A stretch of 64,000 nucleotides of DNA, taken from assembly GCA_009617715.1 (NCBI GenBank), contig VTFK01000223.1:578330-642329 (forward strand), in the 5' to 3' direction. Made by a program: the position numbers and the translations under genes. How positions within the stretch are numbered: the first letter of the stretch is position 1; each line of letters opens with the position of its first letter. Below the pieces are notes generated by a model. It worked only from the letters and a program-made list of their open reading frames with translations, did not search any database and was not told the origin of the DNA. Shown piece after piece: positions 37,301-52,300 of this stretch. The DNA is from Plectrocnemia conspersa. Lineage: Eukaryota; Arthropoda; Insecta; Trichoptera; Polycentropodidae.

Positions 37301-40300
37301 TTTAAAAAAAAAAATTTTTACCCTAAAGTAGAGGGATGTCGAGGCCAACAATTGATGAGATGCATTTGCGCCATTATATGCTGTTTTTGTTCGAGCATTA
37401 GAAGAAGGCTAACGAAGCAACACAGGTTATCAAAAATACTTATGGTGATGTTTTAAAACTTAACAAGTGTCATCATTATTTAAAAAAAATAAAAATGAAA
37501 ATAAGGACCTCAAGGACATTGATCGAAAAGGACGACCTCAAAAATTAGACGATGATGTCCTGAAATCAATGGTGGAGTCAGATCCTCGTCAGACCATAAA
37601 ATAGTTGTCGACAAAGAATGGCTGTCCAGGATTATCTACGCCGTTTGAGAAAGGAATTTGGGTCCCGCATGAATTATCGGCAACAGCGCTCGATCAGCGC
37701 CATACCATCTGTGCATTCCTTATCCCGTTTTGAAGTTGACCCATTTTTATTACGTATATGTAGCTGGAGATGAGAAGTGGGTGCTTTACAAAAATCCTGT
37801 ACGAAAAAACAATGGCTTTCTTCCGAGCAAGTACCTGTTCCAACCCTTCGACCACCTCTAACAATAAAGAAGGGCTTTTTTTGTGTATGATGGGATTCTC
37901 TGGAGTGATAAACTGGAAGACCGTTACAGCTATTGTGTATTGTAAAGCAATTCGAACGATTGAAACATGATATTTAAAAGAAACAATCTGTTTTGATCAA
38001 TAATAAGCCAAGAATTTTGCATCATGACAACGCGACGCCTCATTCTGCAAAATTGACTAAAAAAAAAATAAGGGAGGTTGAGTTGGAAGTTTTACCCCAT
38101 CCCCCATATTCACCAGATTTTGCACTGTCTGATAACCATCTATTTAGGTCAATAAAAAAAATTAAAATGTTGGCGGAATTAAAAAAAAATTTAGAAAAGT
38201 TTTTTATTTAAAAACCAAAAGAGTTCTGCAAAAAGGGAATTGAAAATTTGCCTACACGTTGTCAAAAGATCATTAATAATAATGGATTTTTTTTAAATTA
38301 GAATTTTATATGTTTTCTGCAAGCAAACAAAAATTTTGATTACTTATTAAACTAAATCAATTGATTACTTTTCGGTCCACCTATATTAAAATACTTAAAA
38401 ATGATATACTTTGTAAAAAAAATAGAATGCGAGTGCCTCTTTTCGACAATTTTAATACTTTTTTATAAAACGTTTGTCCCGTGTACATTAAAATAAAAAA
38501 ATCAACAATTTTTTTTACCATTTAAAAAGATTTGGAAAACACGGATGTATATATTAGATTTTTTTTATTTTCATGTTATGTTTTTAGAGCTAAGGCTATT
38601 CTGTTTATTTTTAAGATTGTTTCTTAAGCAGTTACATTTTTTATAGCATATGCTGTTTTATTATTTGAAACCATTAACAAAATACATTTTTTGAAACTGC
38701 CATTTTATTGTCAGAAAAGAAATTATACAATATATTGCAAGGCGTAATTTGTTTAAATGTAAATTACGTGAAACTTAATGTCGGTGGATCGACATCACTC
38801 GTAGTGGTTTGGAAAGGAGATCAGTTTTCAACGTAGTTACCATACCCAATACCCAAACATTATGTTCACAGCTAATGTGTATTAAAGCAAGTTTTACCCC
38901 TATAATTGTCACTTATATGGTTAAGCATAGACAACAATAAAACATTTTATCTTTTGGATTAACGAGGTCGTGTAGTGGAGCACTGAAGGCATTCGGTGTT
39001 GAAGGGAAGAAAACATAAAACCGTTTACGTGTCGACCATAACAATAATTCATACTCGCCACACGAGGTGGGGTGCGCTGGGTAGTTTCGGCTAATGGTAA
39101 ACTGGGAAGGTGTCTTGTAAACCCGTTACGTTATGGCAAGGATGGGTTTAGTGCGTCGTTCCTTAACACCTCGCGGCTGGGCTGGCTAACGCTTATGGGT
39201 TGATTCACGGCTTGCTTTAGATAAAACGATTAGTGCCTTGGTGATAATTATCGCATCCAGCGCCGCCTTACTAATGAAAACCTGAGATCCGAACGTCGAG
39301 CTTATACCTACGTATACTACATTTGTACCATTATCTGGGATAGTCGCAAAGTGCTCGCGCAAGACGAGGGTGTGATGCTGTAGATCAAATTTAAAAGGGT
39401 CTGTACTTTCCAGATTAAAAATCCCTGATGGTTTTGGTTTCGGATCTGAGATTTCTTTATGTATACTCCGCCTATGCCACGGCTTAAAAAGCGTCTAAAT
39501 GAAAAGGGAAAACGTAGAAGGAAAATGTATAATAGATATTGCTGTTCTTGTGCGAGTATACAAACATAGGTGTATGTATATATAAACATGTATTATATAT
39601 ATATAAAGGACCTTTAACCTTTTAATATAAACTTTCATTAAGTGAAACCGCAATTACAAAGACAAATTCAGGTGGTTAGTATCTACAGGGTGAGCTTAAG
39701 AAGTCCTAGTTAGTCCACATACACATATAACTTTACATAATGTTATGATCAGTTGTGTTTTAACAATCGATTTGATGAAAATTAATTATTTAATAAGCTA
39801 AATATTTAATAATAAAATGTTGTAAATGAGATCAGGGAATTTTCACGGCTTTGCACAAACGATAAATATTGGAATAATCTCAAATGGTTGTAGAGCTGTG
39901 TGAATGAGAGGAAACGATAATATGTGATTTATTAGATGAATACATTTTTACTATTATTAGTAATCTGAGTAAGTAAATAATTTAATATTTTTTTACTAAC
40001 TTTAAAAATGTGAATATTTGCTTCGCAAATCACAACAAATTATATAATTTAAAATATCTATATATGCAAATAACTACAACCAACAACTAGTTAGTAACAA
40101 TTAAACATCTCTGAATTTCCTTCCCGTATCTTCGATGCAAACAGCTCATTTTAGTTTGTCAAATATTAAATTGTAGATCATCATAATAAATATTCTACAA
40201 TTTTAAATCCTCATCAACCGCATTTAATATAAACAAAGCGTCCTGAAGTCAGTTTCATGTTTATGTGCGACCAACTATGGGTTTGCTTATGTATTATGCA

Positions 40301-43300
40301 TGATTGTGTTTAGCGCTTGTTAGCGTTCGCGTTTACGCTTGATTATGTTTTCTATGGTCTTGCGAATTAAACGAGAGATTACGCCGAATCCGATGTGTAC
40401 ATTGTGGGAAGCAAGGAAGGAAGGAAGGAAAGCAGCCGTATGAAAGATGAGACCGAACTTGCTTACGTCTATATCAATCATGAATATTTATTTGTTAATT
40501 AAGGCTCGTTGTTAATTTTCATATTTGAGTGATTACAGAACGAACCATTAATATCACTTCGCAGCGGCAGATTCTTGGACGCGGAGAGGGCAGCTCATCA
40601 ATCATCGGTTAGATTCACTCTGCTAGTAATATTATTGTATGTTTGTATGTGTGTGTGTATATACTAACTTACGCCAATATTGACATACAGCAAGCAAACA
40701 GAATATTACATTGAAATCGAATTTATGGAATTGGTGTATTTGAATTTAACAACTTGACACGTTAGTTCATAAAATTAAGCAAAATTATTAAAATATGAAT
40801 ACATGCAATAAGGTTTACAAATTTTCCATTTTTTATAAAAAGAACAGATAAAAAAATTTAGAAAAAATAAAACTCAGTAGAATGTAGAAATTAACAAGAG
40901 GTTCAAGCATTAAAACTAAACTCAATAAAGCAACGAAAGAGTTAAAACAAATTCTTAGTATTAAGATTTGTTTTAACTCTTAAAGACTATCTAAACAATT
41001 TAACTGCAACTAAAGTTATTCTCTCTGGAAAGCAACAAAAAATCAAACAACCACAAATGCATATACCACCCATTAAACTAGAAAATGGTAAATGAGTAGG
41101 CAATATGTAATAAAAAAAAAATCTATCGTATTCTCTGATCACCTAACAAAAGTTTTCAAAATAAAATAAGAAAAATGAAGCACTACATGAACTCGCTTCC
41201 CTTTGAAAAAAATAAGATAAAGTATTACTATTGACGATGATAATAATTATTTAACAACCGCAATCGAACAAGTAACTTACTCCATCAATTATTAAATAAA
41301 TAAAAATAAAAATAAAATAAGAAAGCAGTGGAAAAAAACTAAATCCCTGCAGGGATAAAATTCAGAGCATTAAAAACGAAACGTGGTCGCGCAAACTTGA
41401 AAACCTAAAACCAGCAGATACTTAATTGTGGAAAGAAACTAAATCGCTTAAAAATAAATACACAGAAACTCCACGGTTAAAAACTAGAAATATCAGCTGA
41501 CACGGGTTATGATAAGGTAAAGATGTTAGCTGACGCTTTTAATGTATCGTACGAACTTACTAAACATTTTAAGCACTACAACTAAAAAATAGAAGCATTC
41601 TCGATTTCATTTTTAATTTGCATAATTATCTCACGGGAAATTATGTATGTTATTAAAAACTGAAAAAGAAGATAAAACGTTGAATAAACACCTTCCTGGA
41701 ATTTACATTCATTACTTAGCAAACATCTTTAATACCTGCCTATCTTTTAGAATTTTCCCAACTGTTTAAACCGCTTAAACTCATCAGATAAAAAAACTGA
41801 TAAGGATCCTTTCCAAAATATATGAAAAAATAATCACGCGTTTATAATAATATTTGAAGAATAAAATTATTACCCAATAGTTTGGTTTCCACGAAAATCA
41901 CTTTACAACACATTAACTTACTAGTTTAACAAAGCACATATGCACTTATTTCATTATGAAAAAGGGTACTTTTAATGTTAGATATAGAAAAAGCTTTCGA
42001 CAGTATGGCATGACGGTTTGATTCATAAATTATACAAAAAAAACCATGACTATCTGCTACGGTTATACGCTCATACATGAAAAGTAGAAGCTATGTTGTT
42101 TCAATAAATAATAATCATTCGATCCCACGTAAAATTCCAGCAGGAGTTCCTCAGCGAAGTTTGATAGGGCCGTTTCTCTTCATCTTGTTACAAACATATC
42201 TCAAAAGTAAAAGAATATGCTGACGATACAGATATTTTAACTAGTACTTACGGTCTTAAACCAATTGCGAAAAAATTATAAAAATCTCTAATAAATATTT
42301 TGACAGGGAAAAATAAAAATCAACCGAATTAAAACAGAAGAAATTATTTTCACAAAACGTAGACAAGCTATGGCATCACTTTTCTAAGTGAAAAGGGCAA
42401 TTACATAAAATGGGAAACAACCGTTAAATACATGGCCCTATACCTGCACTCAAAGCTTAAATTTAATAAACATAATTTGGAATTTCGCTATAAAGGGCTT
42501 GCTGCCATTGCGGCCCTTAAACCAATATTTAATAGAAAATGCACGCTTACTATAAAAAATAAAATTTAAATCTTTAAATAATTAATTGGACGACCCGTTT
42601 TAACACATGCCTGTCCAGTAATATTTACTATTTTTTCTAAATTATAAGTCATCAAAAATAATATATATTACACTTTTTTATACTTTTATACTTCTATATA
42701 AATCTTTTATAATAAACCCAGGAGACGTGAAATCTGACAGACAGATTAGTCGTTTGCTTATTTTATCAACAATGCATAACAGGCTACTATTACGTAGAAT
42801 AAATCGAATACTACGAGAAATTTTGATCATCGCATATGATTTTTTTATTTATTTTATCTCTCCTTGAAACCTGACAGGGGTAAGCGCAGTGCGTTACAAT
42901 GGAGTAAATCTGTACCAACTGGGTAAGTCAATCAAACATAATGAATACATACAAGTGAGTATTAACCACCAGATAGAATGTCTGAAAATCAGTGATATCT
43001 GTTTTATTAATTTTAAATTATTATGTATGATTTAATTTATTATCAATAGATGTAACCGGTTTTAATAATAGTGAATTTTTATGAATAAAAATTCGAGTCT
43101 GCTGCCACTAGGGCTCGAACTAGTCTGAGACATGCTTTTGAGCATGCTTTTCTAGTATGGTTGTTAAATAATGCAACTGACTCATAAAAAGGTCGCAAAA
43201 AAGTTTCTCAGAAACCCGTACATGAGTGAATATAAATATTATCCGTTTTTATTTCTTAAAAAAATCTTTAAAGGAATGCTGGGATTTGATTCCCTCGAGT

Positions 43301-46300
43301 CGCGTCAACGGATGTGCTTGGGATAACATTTCCTCAAAGGAATACGCACAATCTGGAGATTTTGATTGTCATTTAATTATCAACGCTTACGATTTCAAGT
43401 ATTATTTGAAGTAACGCATTCAATAATATAAGTATTTACCAGCTCAACAATTATTCGATTTTGTAACCATCAGTCTAATAGTATTGATTTTTTTCGTCTA
43501 AGAACCGCATTTTTAAACGCAGGTTCTAAGGTTGTTTTGTGTTAACATATAAATAAATAAATATGGCCCTATCAAAAATAGCATTCTTACAAGAAAAGAT
43601 TTTTTTATATTTTCACCTTTATAAAATTCGCAAAAAAACATATTGGACAACAAAACAGATAGTCAAATGTTTCGGCGGTTGATAATATAACCGGAGTCAA
43701 AAACTGCGAGACCTGATTTTAGATTATGCTATTGCCCAGAGAGAAATCAAGGATCTCTTGGATGTAAGGCAGTGAATTTATCCACTTTTTCTTATGATAT
43801 AATATAATAGTTAAATAATGTAATATATGTGGCATGAAATATATGCCTGATATATATATGGATACAATTAAAGTGAACTATCTCATTTCATATAATGCGT
43901 TAAAACTTTACCAAGAGAGCTACTACGTTATCCATTATGATATTCACCTGTAGATGAGTTGATATGGAAGAGTCCTCCGGTGTCTCCAGAGACAATTTTG
44001 AAGGCTAGTGCGCTGAGAGTTCTATCGGCGTCGTGCGCCTGTAGTTGCAGCACCACTCGTCCTCCGGGAGAGTTTTCAGGCACCATCCCGCTATAGAAGC
44101 ACTCAGTCGTCAGGGGGACGCAATCGTTCTCGTCCTCCACCTCCACGTATACCTGTAACGAGTTACTTTGTTCAATATTGTATAGCCGATTTGCCCTTAG
44201 ATAAGCTATCGTACACTATAGTCCCCGTTGAGAATACAACGAGTCTATATATTGCACAGCAACGAACGTCATAATAATTTACGAAATGAAACGGGTCGTA
44301 AACAAAATTTTATTAGTACGGCGCTAGTGAGTTTATATATTTGTAGCAGTGATTGGCGACATGTCTTGGAGATAGGGTTCAATGATAATGTAAAAAATAT
44401 CGTAAAAATGTTATTGAAACTTTTATGCTGGTGTAAAATAGAGACGTGCTGGAGAATGTTTTCAGATAAGATCCGACAGTAAAAACGCGATTAGGTGGTT
44501 TGTAAAATAGACATGAATAGGAGAGAATGGGTTTCGTATTAACGTTTTATGTATTACTATACTGTAACACAAATTTATGGTTGCACTTTATAAGAAATCT
44601 TCACGAAAAACAAAATACAAACTTAATATATAAGGTAATATGAATCAAAGAAATCGACATAACGACTGGGATTAGAATGACATAAAACATAAATAAAAAT
44701 TCATTATAAAAAATGTGATATTGACCAAAAGTAAATTTTTTAATTAAATCATAAGTATTTTATTTCATTACCATTAGTTTTTTTTTCATTATCATTTTTG
44801 TGTTATACATATTTTTATCGATTTCACAATATTTATGACCAATCGTAAATTTTCCGTCGAGTAATCGGAATAGGTTTCAGGGGAAATTTTGCTCTAGCAT
44901 TTCGTAGGTATTTTATGGGTTGAATGAGTTATATAATAATAATTTTATACAATCGGTATGTAGTTTATATTATAATAAAATATTTTTTATCCTAGCACAT
45001 TTTATATTTCGTAATGTAAGTTTTGTAAGATTGCAATATCAATTAGGTCACTAAGTATCAAGCATGGAAAATATCACTTTTTCATTATTCGAAGTATCTA
45101 CCTCGAAATCGGTTTCGAAATTTCATTGTTATAAAATGTGTGACAGGTATTTAGCTAGCAATATGTGCAATTTTTATTAGCAAAATTATATAATTTTAGG
45201 TTAGTTTATCAGTAAGCAAGTTAACTTATCTAAGTGGCAAAATACTTAGGTTTTTTCTAGCTTTTTTAAGTCTAGATTAGTACAATTTAGTGTGTAGCGA
45301 TTGTATTAAGTTCTATGAGAGTACCAAGAAATTCAAATCCCAGCGATTATCCTGCATTATTAATTAGACCAGGGCTTCTTAAACTATGGGTCGAGATTTT
45401 ATTGTAAAATACAGGCGGCTCTCGACTTTCGAACGTTCGACTTTCGCACAACTCGCTATTTTGCACATTTGAAAAAAAAAACAATTATTTTTTAAAAAAG
45501 CGTTCTGCTATCAGAACGTTTTTTGTTCGATAGAAGTAAACGATTCACCCCTATGGGTGAATCGTTTACTTCTATCGAACGTTCGTATGATACAAACAGG
45601 TCTACGATATGTTCAATTTTGCAAAATAAAAATATGAAAAAAGAATACGTTCAAAATTGTGGAAAATAAAGACATATTTCCACAATCTTTAATGATATGT
45701 TTCCAAAAAAACACAGCAAAAAAAAACATGGATGAAATGGAAAATCTTTGTCATCGTAGATCGATGACCAACATCAAAAATATGTCCCTCTGAGTATTTC
45801 AATTATTCAAGCAAAAGCTCTTAGTTTGCACAAAGATTGAAAGAATAGATAAAAAAATTTTTAACACGGTTTTTCAAGCAAGTAACGGTTGGTTTTATAA
45901 TTTTAAAATGAGGTATTCTTTTCATGATATTAAATTTACTGGAGAATCGGCTGATGCGGATAAAGATGCTGCAAAAGAATTTATTTCCTAATTATCCAAA
46001 ATTATTGAAGATGTAGAATATTCCTCTAGCCAAATATTTAATGTAGATGAGACAGGTTTATTTTGGAAAACTCTTTAACAATGAAAAATATGAATGAAGC
46101 CTTCACGCACATTGACAAATTTTTTAAATATTATGGAAGATTGTGATCCCAATGGAGAACGCATATCTCAAGTGCATAGGGCGATCAATAAAAACATAGC
46201 ATGTTATAAAATACTATATGAAGAAAAGAAAAAGAATAGTGGAAAACAGTTAACTCTTGATAACTTTTCAAAGGAAACACCCGCAAACCCCACTTAAACA

Positions 46301-49300
46301 TCTTATATTTACTTGATAAATAAATATTTTAAAATACACACAATTTCAATTTTTTTTACTTCCCTCGACTTTCGTACATTCAATATTCGCACACATCTTC
46401 AGGAACCAATTATGTGCGAAAGTCGAGGGCCGCCTGTATTAAATTATAAAATTTTAAATGTTATTTTAAAGCGGCTCATTATTATTATATAACTTTTACT
46501 CACTGCCTTATTCATCGGGAGGCCCTTGCAGCAAAAAAACTAGCACCAGAATTGAACGATGTGCTTCAGAGTGCTGTTAAGATTATACATTTTATTAAGA
46601 GCCATGCCCTTAACAGTGGCATATATTTTCAAATCTCTGTAAGGATACGGATTCTCACTATACAAATTTGTTATTACATGCAGAAGTAACATATCTAAAG
46701 AATTTGGATATATGGATATCCAAAGGTTAAAGTTTAAAAAGATTATTGTTATTAAAGGACGAAATCAAAATATTTTTAACCGAACAAAAATGTGATCTTG
46801 CTGCTTTTTTTAAAAATGACTTATGGCTATCCAAGCTGCGTTATCTGTCAGATATTTTTGAGAAATTAAACGATCTCCACTTGTCTCTTCTTGATATATT
46901 TACTTCGAATGATAAAATTAAAGTTTTATTAAAAATATCAACATTTGGAAAAGTAGGGTAGAAAAGGATTCGTTCGAAAAGTTTTCCAGTATCGACAATT
47001 TTATAATCGAGAAAAATTTTATCGCAAAAATTATTATAGGTCACTTAAAAGCGCTAGAAACACAGTTTCGTAAATATTTTATATCAAATATTGATTTCAA
47101 AAAGGTATCTTGAATTAAAAAACATTTTTAATTGGCTTGAGTGAGATTGATCATCTGCCATATACAGCTCAAGAGGAATTTTCTGAGCTTTTGAGTAACT
47201 CAAACTTAAAACTAGATTTTCCAAAAAAGCCCTAAGATGAATTCTGGATCGGAACTAGAACTGAATTACCCACAATATTTGATATGGCATTAAGTGTTAA
47301 GCACCACTTATTTATGTGAAATTACTTTTTCAGCTTTAACACTTATTACATCCCAATATCGTTCATCACTAAAAAATGTTAAAGGGCAGTGTCAAATATT
47401 GCACCAAGATGTAATTTGTTATGCAGTAGAAAAACAAGCACACCCGTCTCATTAAAAAACGATTTTTCCCTTTAATTTTTGTATACTTATAATATAATAT
47501 ATACCAGAAACGATATATTTTGCTCAATATTCTATTTTATTTATGTTATTGCAAAAAATGCATTTTTGATGAAAAATAGGACATATAATTTTTGTAACTA
47601 TAATAAATACAATTTTACAACTTTTTGTGCAATTTTTAATTTTATATTTTAGAATGTTTCAAAGTAAATTCTAAGCAGCACAAAATATTTATATTTATTA
47701 TATTTGGGGTCGCGAAGAAATCCACAATCATAAATGGTTTAAAAAAGTTTAAAAAGCCCTGCTTTAGACTATTATAAAGTTTTTATAAGTTCAAATTATT
47801 ATCACGATATATTATACAAAATAACAATATTTAGGGCTTAGGGTTTTTCTCTGTATATTGCTTTTTTTTTAATATTAATTATTAAATGAAGCACTCTGTA
47901 CAAACATAAAAAAAAACACTTTCAAGTCAGAAAATGTCAGAGGTTTGAAATTGTATACGCTCAATTTGTATACGTATACGAGAACCAACGTTTAATTTTC
48001 AAACGTGGAAAACACCCGTACGTTTGTCTGACCGCAGGCGTTCCAGGGAATAAGGTCAGGTCGGCACTGGTGCCACCACAACGCAACCAGAACTTACTTT
48101 CTAATCACCCGGTGTACCGCCCGGCACGAGAGCCTCTTCCATTTCCGACTGTCACTAAACGCCAAAAGTCCAACTTTCTATATACGTTTCGGCAAACACA
48201 TATATTGAATTTTGTAAAATCCCCGCAGCACGCTTGCCGCGATTTTATGTCGGAAATTGTCGGCCAGAGATTAATTTGTTAGAAGCTCGATGTTAAAGTA
48301 GATCATAGACTGAATAAAATTAATTAACAAAATTTAATATTCCAACACTCCATATGTTTAAAATTAATAAGTTGCTTGAAAGGATGTAATCGATTGGCAA
48401 AAAGTTTTATGAATGTGTAGGATGGTGTAATATTTTAAGGCCCAATTTCAACCTTTAGAATTCTCCATTCGCATATTTTGTGTCTGAATATTATCAAAGG
48501 GCAGCTTGGTCCTTTTCAATATTTATTTGTGAATTTATGATTGGCTTTTTGTAAAAATCTCCGTTAAGAAAAATCATGATATCAAAGATCCTTATAAATG
48601 TTTAATAAAAAAAAATTTTCTTAAATATTATATAATAAATTATATATTAAAAATGTTGTAATATATGTAACGAATAAATAAATAGATAAGTTCGCTTTCG
48701 GATGATAACAATAAAATACAATTAGGGGGATTAGTGAAAATATGCCATTATTTTCCGAGCAAGCTAATACATTATACATACAAGGTTGAATTACAAGATT
48801 GGTATTCGGACTTCATATTTATATTAGTTCCGCCATAAGAACAATAATGTTCCGGAGCAGAAGGAGCTTGGACGTTTTATGCGACTCATTATTTATTATG
48901 TTTGCTCATTAGCATTTTTAACCTTTTGTGCGCGCGTAAGCACGCACAAAATGATAATTTCCACTCGTGCATTATTTTCACATGATGTATATTCGTTTCG
49001 CTTATATTATCTACGTTCTTTTCTTTCATTTCAACATTTCCTTTTTATTTTTCAAAACACAAAGAAAAGCGAATCGCTTTTGTAGGTGGGTGTGTATGTT
49101 ATTCGCCCGAAACGTCAGCAAAGGGATACTTCCACATTCTTGTTATAGTAAAAGTTTTAATACGTTTTAAATTTCTTTTTGAATTTTTGTAATTTTCATT
49201 TGCGGCCTCGGGTAAAGTGGATGGTTTTAATTTAAACTTTCAACGCGCAAATATTATAATTTTCATAATCAAAGGCTACATTTCGTTTCCTTTCCACTTC

Positions 49301-52300
49301 TATAAAAAATACGTACGATGATACATACATATATTTGGTAAATCAACTCATTAGAATTTTGTAAAATTATGTTACGAGGGAAATTTTATTTATTTGACTA
49401 TTAGAATGTCTAAAGCAGTCTGTTTGTCTGAGCTTCGTTTTCCGTAGCAGAATTTAATTTTTATTAAATATGAAATAATTGTTAGCTACAATTAATTAAT
49501 TAACCGTTACTGATTAATATAATTCAGATTCAGTCTTATTCAGATAATACCAGTCAGTCAATTTTATAATAATTTTTTTCTCAATTACGCCCCTTTTCCT
49601 AATGATTCACTTGCTTTTGGAACTTCTACTTTTAAACTTTTACCTCTACTACGATTTCGTTTTCGACTTGAAATATATGAGTTCAATCAAGCGGAGTCAA
49701 CGCCAAATCTACTCAGACGACCTTCAAAGCAAAACTTTCAGAACGACTTTAATAATTTTATATACACAGTTTGTAAGTCATAATTTGATTATCGCTATTT
49801 TTTATAGATATTAATTAAATTTATAGACTTTACTATAATTAATAAATTAAATTGCTAGAGTGCGCTCGGGATAAGGATTCCGGTTTGTTATCGTGTGCGT
49901 GAACTGTGTGGCTCAAAACAATTTCGCTCAAAATATTTAATTTTTTTATTTTAAAAGAAAATATATGTTTATTTAACATACATACATCTGAGCTTAGTTG
50001 AAAATTTCAACGGGCAATTAAAAATATATTATATAATCGAAGAAACCACACATTGACGTCATTAATTAAATATTTGCAAAATTCAAAATCTTTCACTAGT
50101 CAAAAAAATAATGAAGTCTTTAGTTATTCTTCAAAAGCAAAAAAATATAAAATGGGGAAAGAAATTGTTCGCAGATTCTTTAATAGCTCGACGACTCTAT
50201 TAACTCATTAGAATTCATTGAATAAATTAAAAAATTATCATTGGCGCAACGATAAGAATAATAACTTTTTTAAGCCTTACAGAGAATAGTGTAAAAAAAC
50301 CAACAACGTACGGATTAATGGAAAAATAATTAAAATATTTTAATCCACGGGTAAGAGAACGAATAACTTACAGTGTATATTTGAAGCCTTGATATCAATT
50401 AACCCAGATATGCCCAAGAAATTTTGTTCTCTTAAAATTTAATTTATAAATAAAAAACAGTGGCACGAGTTTAGTGACCTACCCATGGGACAGTGGGCAA
50501 ATCTGGGTTAAACCGATATCAACACAAAATTATTTAAAATAAATCACTAGAGAAGATCGAACTTCTGTGCCATATTGCACTTTAATGACGAATACCAGCG
50601 TTGACGAATCAGCGACTGCCCTTAAAAGAGAAAGCGAGACAACGAAGTACACGCTACATCGCTTCTCACTCTCATATATATGTACACGCACACAATAATA
50701 AACCGGAATCTTTATCCCGAGCGTATTCTAATAGATATTTAACTATTTTTTCGACTAGGTTAACAGTTAATAACACCATTCAAATGCATAACTTTTAATA
50801 TTCCAATCTTCTAGTCTTTATAGAACTATGACGAAGCACCTGTCGAAATTTTATATTAAAATATACATTATTGGAAAAAACGGAGATTTATTTTATCGCT
50901 AAAGCCAGTTCTAATTAGTCAAATAATGTGAGAATAGGAGAGGTAAGAGAATTGTTGAACTCCTAAGTCGGAACACCGCCTCAGAAGTGTCACTTCAAAC
51001 TTCAGATTTGTGTATTCAAGTCAAAATTGAAATTTCATCACATTATGTACCTTAAGCCAATTAAATAAACATCGACAGTACGGTTCCAGACCATAAGAAA
51101 ACAAAGCTAACATCATGAAAGATCGAAAGCCTCTCCATTTCAATAGGCAAATTTTTGGTCTAGCCCAAACCTTCAAGAGTTAACTCGAGTTTTGCGAAAA
51201 CCACTTACTTGCTCTAAATATTATTCAATAAAAATAAACTATATAAAATACTTTTTAAAATGTACTTTAAAGTTTCTTAATATAAATATATTTTATTGTG
51301 TATGATTTTAAAAACTAATTTTTCACTTTATGAATCACATTATTGCTACTTATAAATAAATACATATAAATTTCTTTAGTATTTTTGTTTCGTTTTTCAG
51401 TCAGTACACAATTCAACAAACACAACTCTTGTTTGAAAAATAAGTATTAACATACATGCGGGTTCATATAACTTGTCACATACACATATACAGCCGAAGG
51501 GTTTTTGCAAGTAAACGCGCGTTTTTTGGTGTCCCGTCAGATCAAAGAAAGCGTGTCTTTCTCTTTTATAGCGAAAACAAGAGAAAAATTTCGTTCGGAA
51601 TTTCCCCTATATTTAAGAAAACATAATGACTGTACATGCATTGTTTGTAACCAGAAACACGTAGAAAAAACAACGACAACTATCAGGATTTTCGACGAAG
51701 CAAAATCGTCCAGAAAATTTTATATGAAATTCGAGGGAAAATGTTTTAGTGCGAAGGCGGCGGGGAAGGGTAAAAACAATCGTTTCCCAAAATATACTTT
51801 TGCCGCTTTTACGTCTTCGTCCCGTCCTGTGCGACTTTTCCCTCATACGGCAAATATTCGTGTATAAATTGTTGTATTTGCATACACATGTACCGCATTA
51901 CCATTTAAGAGGTTTGGGAGATGTATGTATATGTATGTACCCGTAAATACATGGTATTCTAAACGTCGAATCAGATGAGCACGCATCAAGTATGATATGA
52001 CATAAGTTGAGGTCACCACTAAAAGGAAAGTATATTCATAGGAAAACAAGATAGGAAACTTCAAGAATTAAATGGTTTGATATTAAACATTTTTGTAAAA
52101 TTTGTAAATTACTAGAATATTTTATAAGCATTGAATTTTAAATACGTCCTTAATATGTTTATAAATTCTATAACCTAACTTTCTTAAGACAATCATATTT
52201 CAATCAGGGTTTTGATTGATTTATAAATATTAAAAATACATTCAGGATTTTATTATGAATATGTACATAAGTATATAGTTTATGTAGTGATTGGTAAAAT

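Larger units (their letters stand above)
45370..47761 (+). mobile_element. hAT element relic (ZBED5/FAM200-like transposase) with nested Tigger
   Basis: Ends CAGGGCTTCTTAAACTA and, reversed, CAGGGCTTTTTAAACTTTT; flanks share TTAGAC (45364-45369, 47764-47769), a decayed 8-bp duplication. Coding remnants: [20 protein letters not shown] (about 46504), [20 protein letters not shown] (about 46749), [20 protein letters not shown], and near 47330 a [18 protein letters not shown] stretch like the hAT C-terminal dimerisation region. The N-terminal part and zinc finger are missing; stops and frameshifts are present. Confidence 0.85.

Noticed and set aside
40405..40430. GGAA microsatellite as a regulatory element
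   Set aside because: Very short and ordinary for AT-rich insect introns.
43095..43140. tRNA-like T-loop (CTCGAAC context)
   Set aside because: The arms do not form a 5-bp T stem with a 7-nt loop, and no acceptor or anticodon stem could be built.
51505..51867. 120-codon open frame with an overlapping opposite-strand frame
   Set aside because: Both frames are low in recognisable signal and arise from a GC-richer patch; no domain identified.
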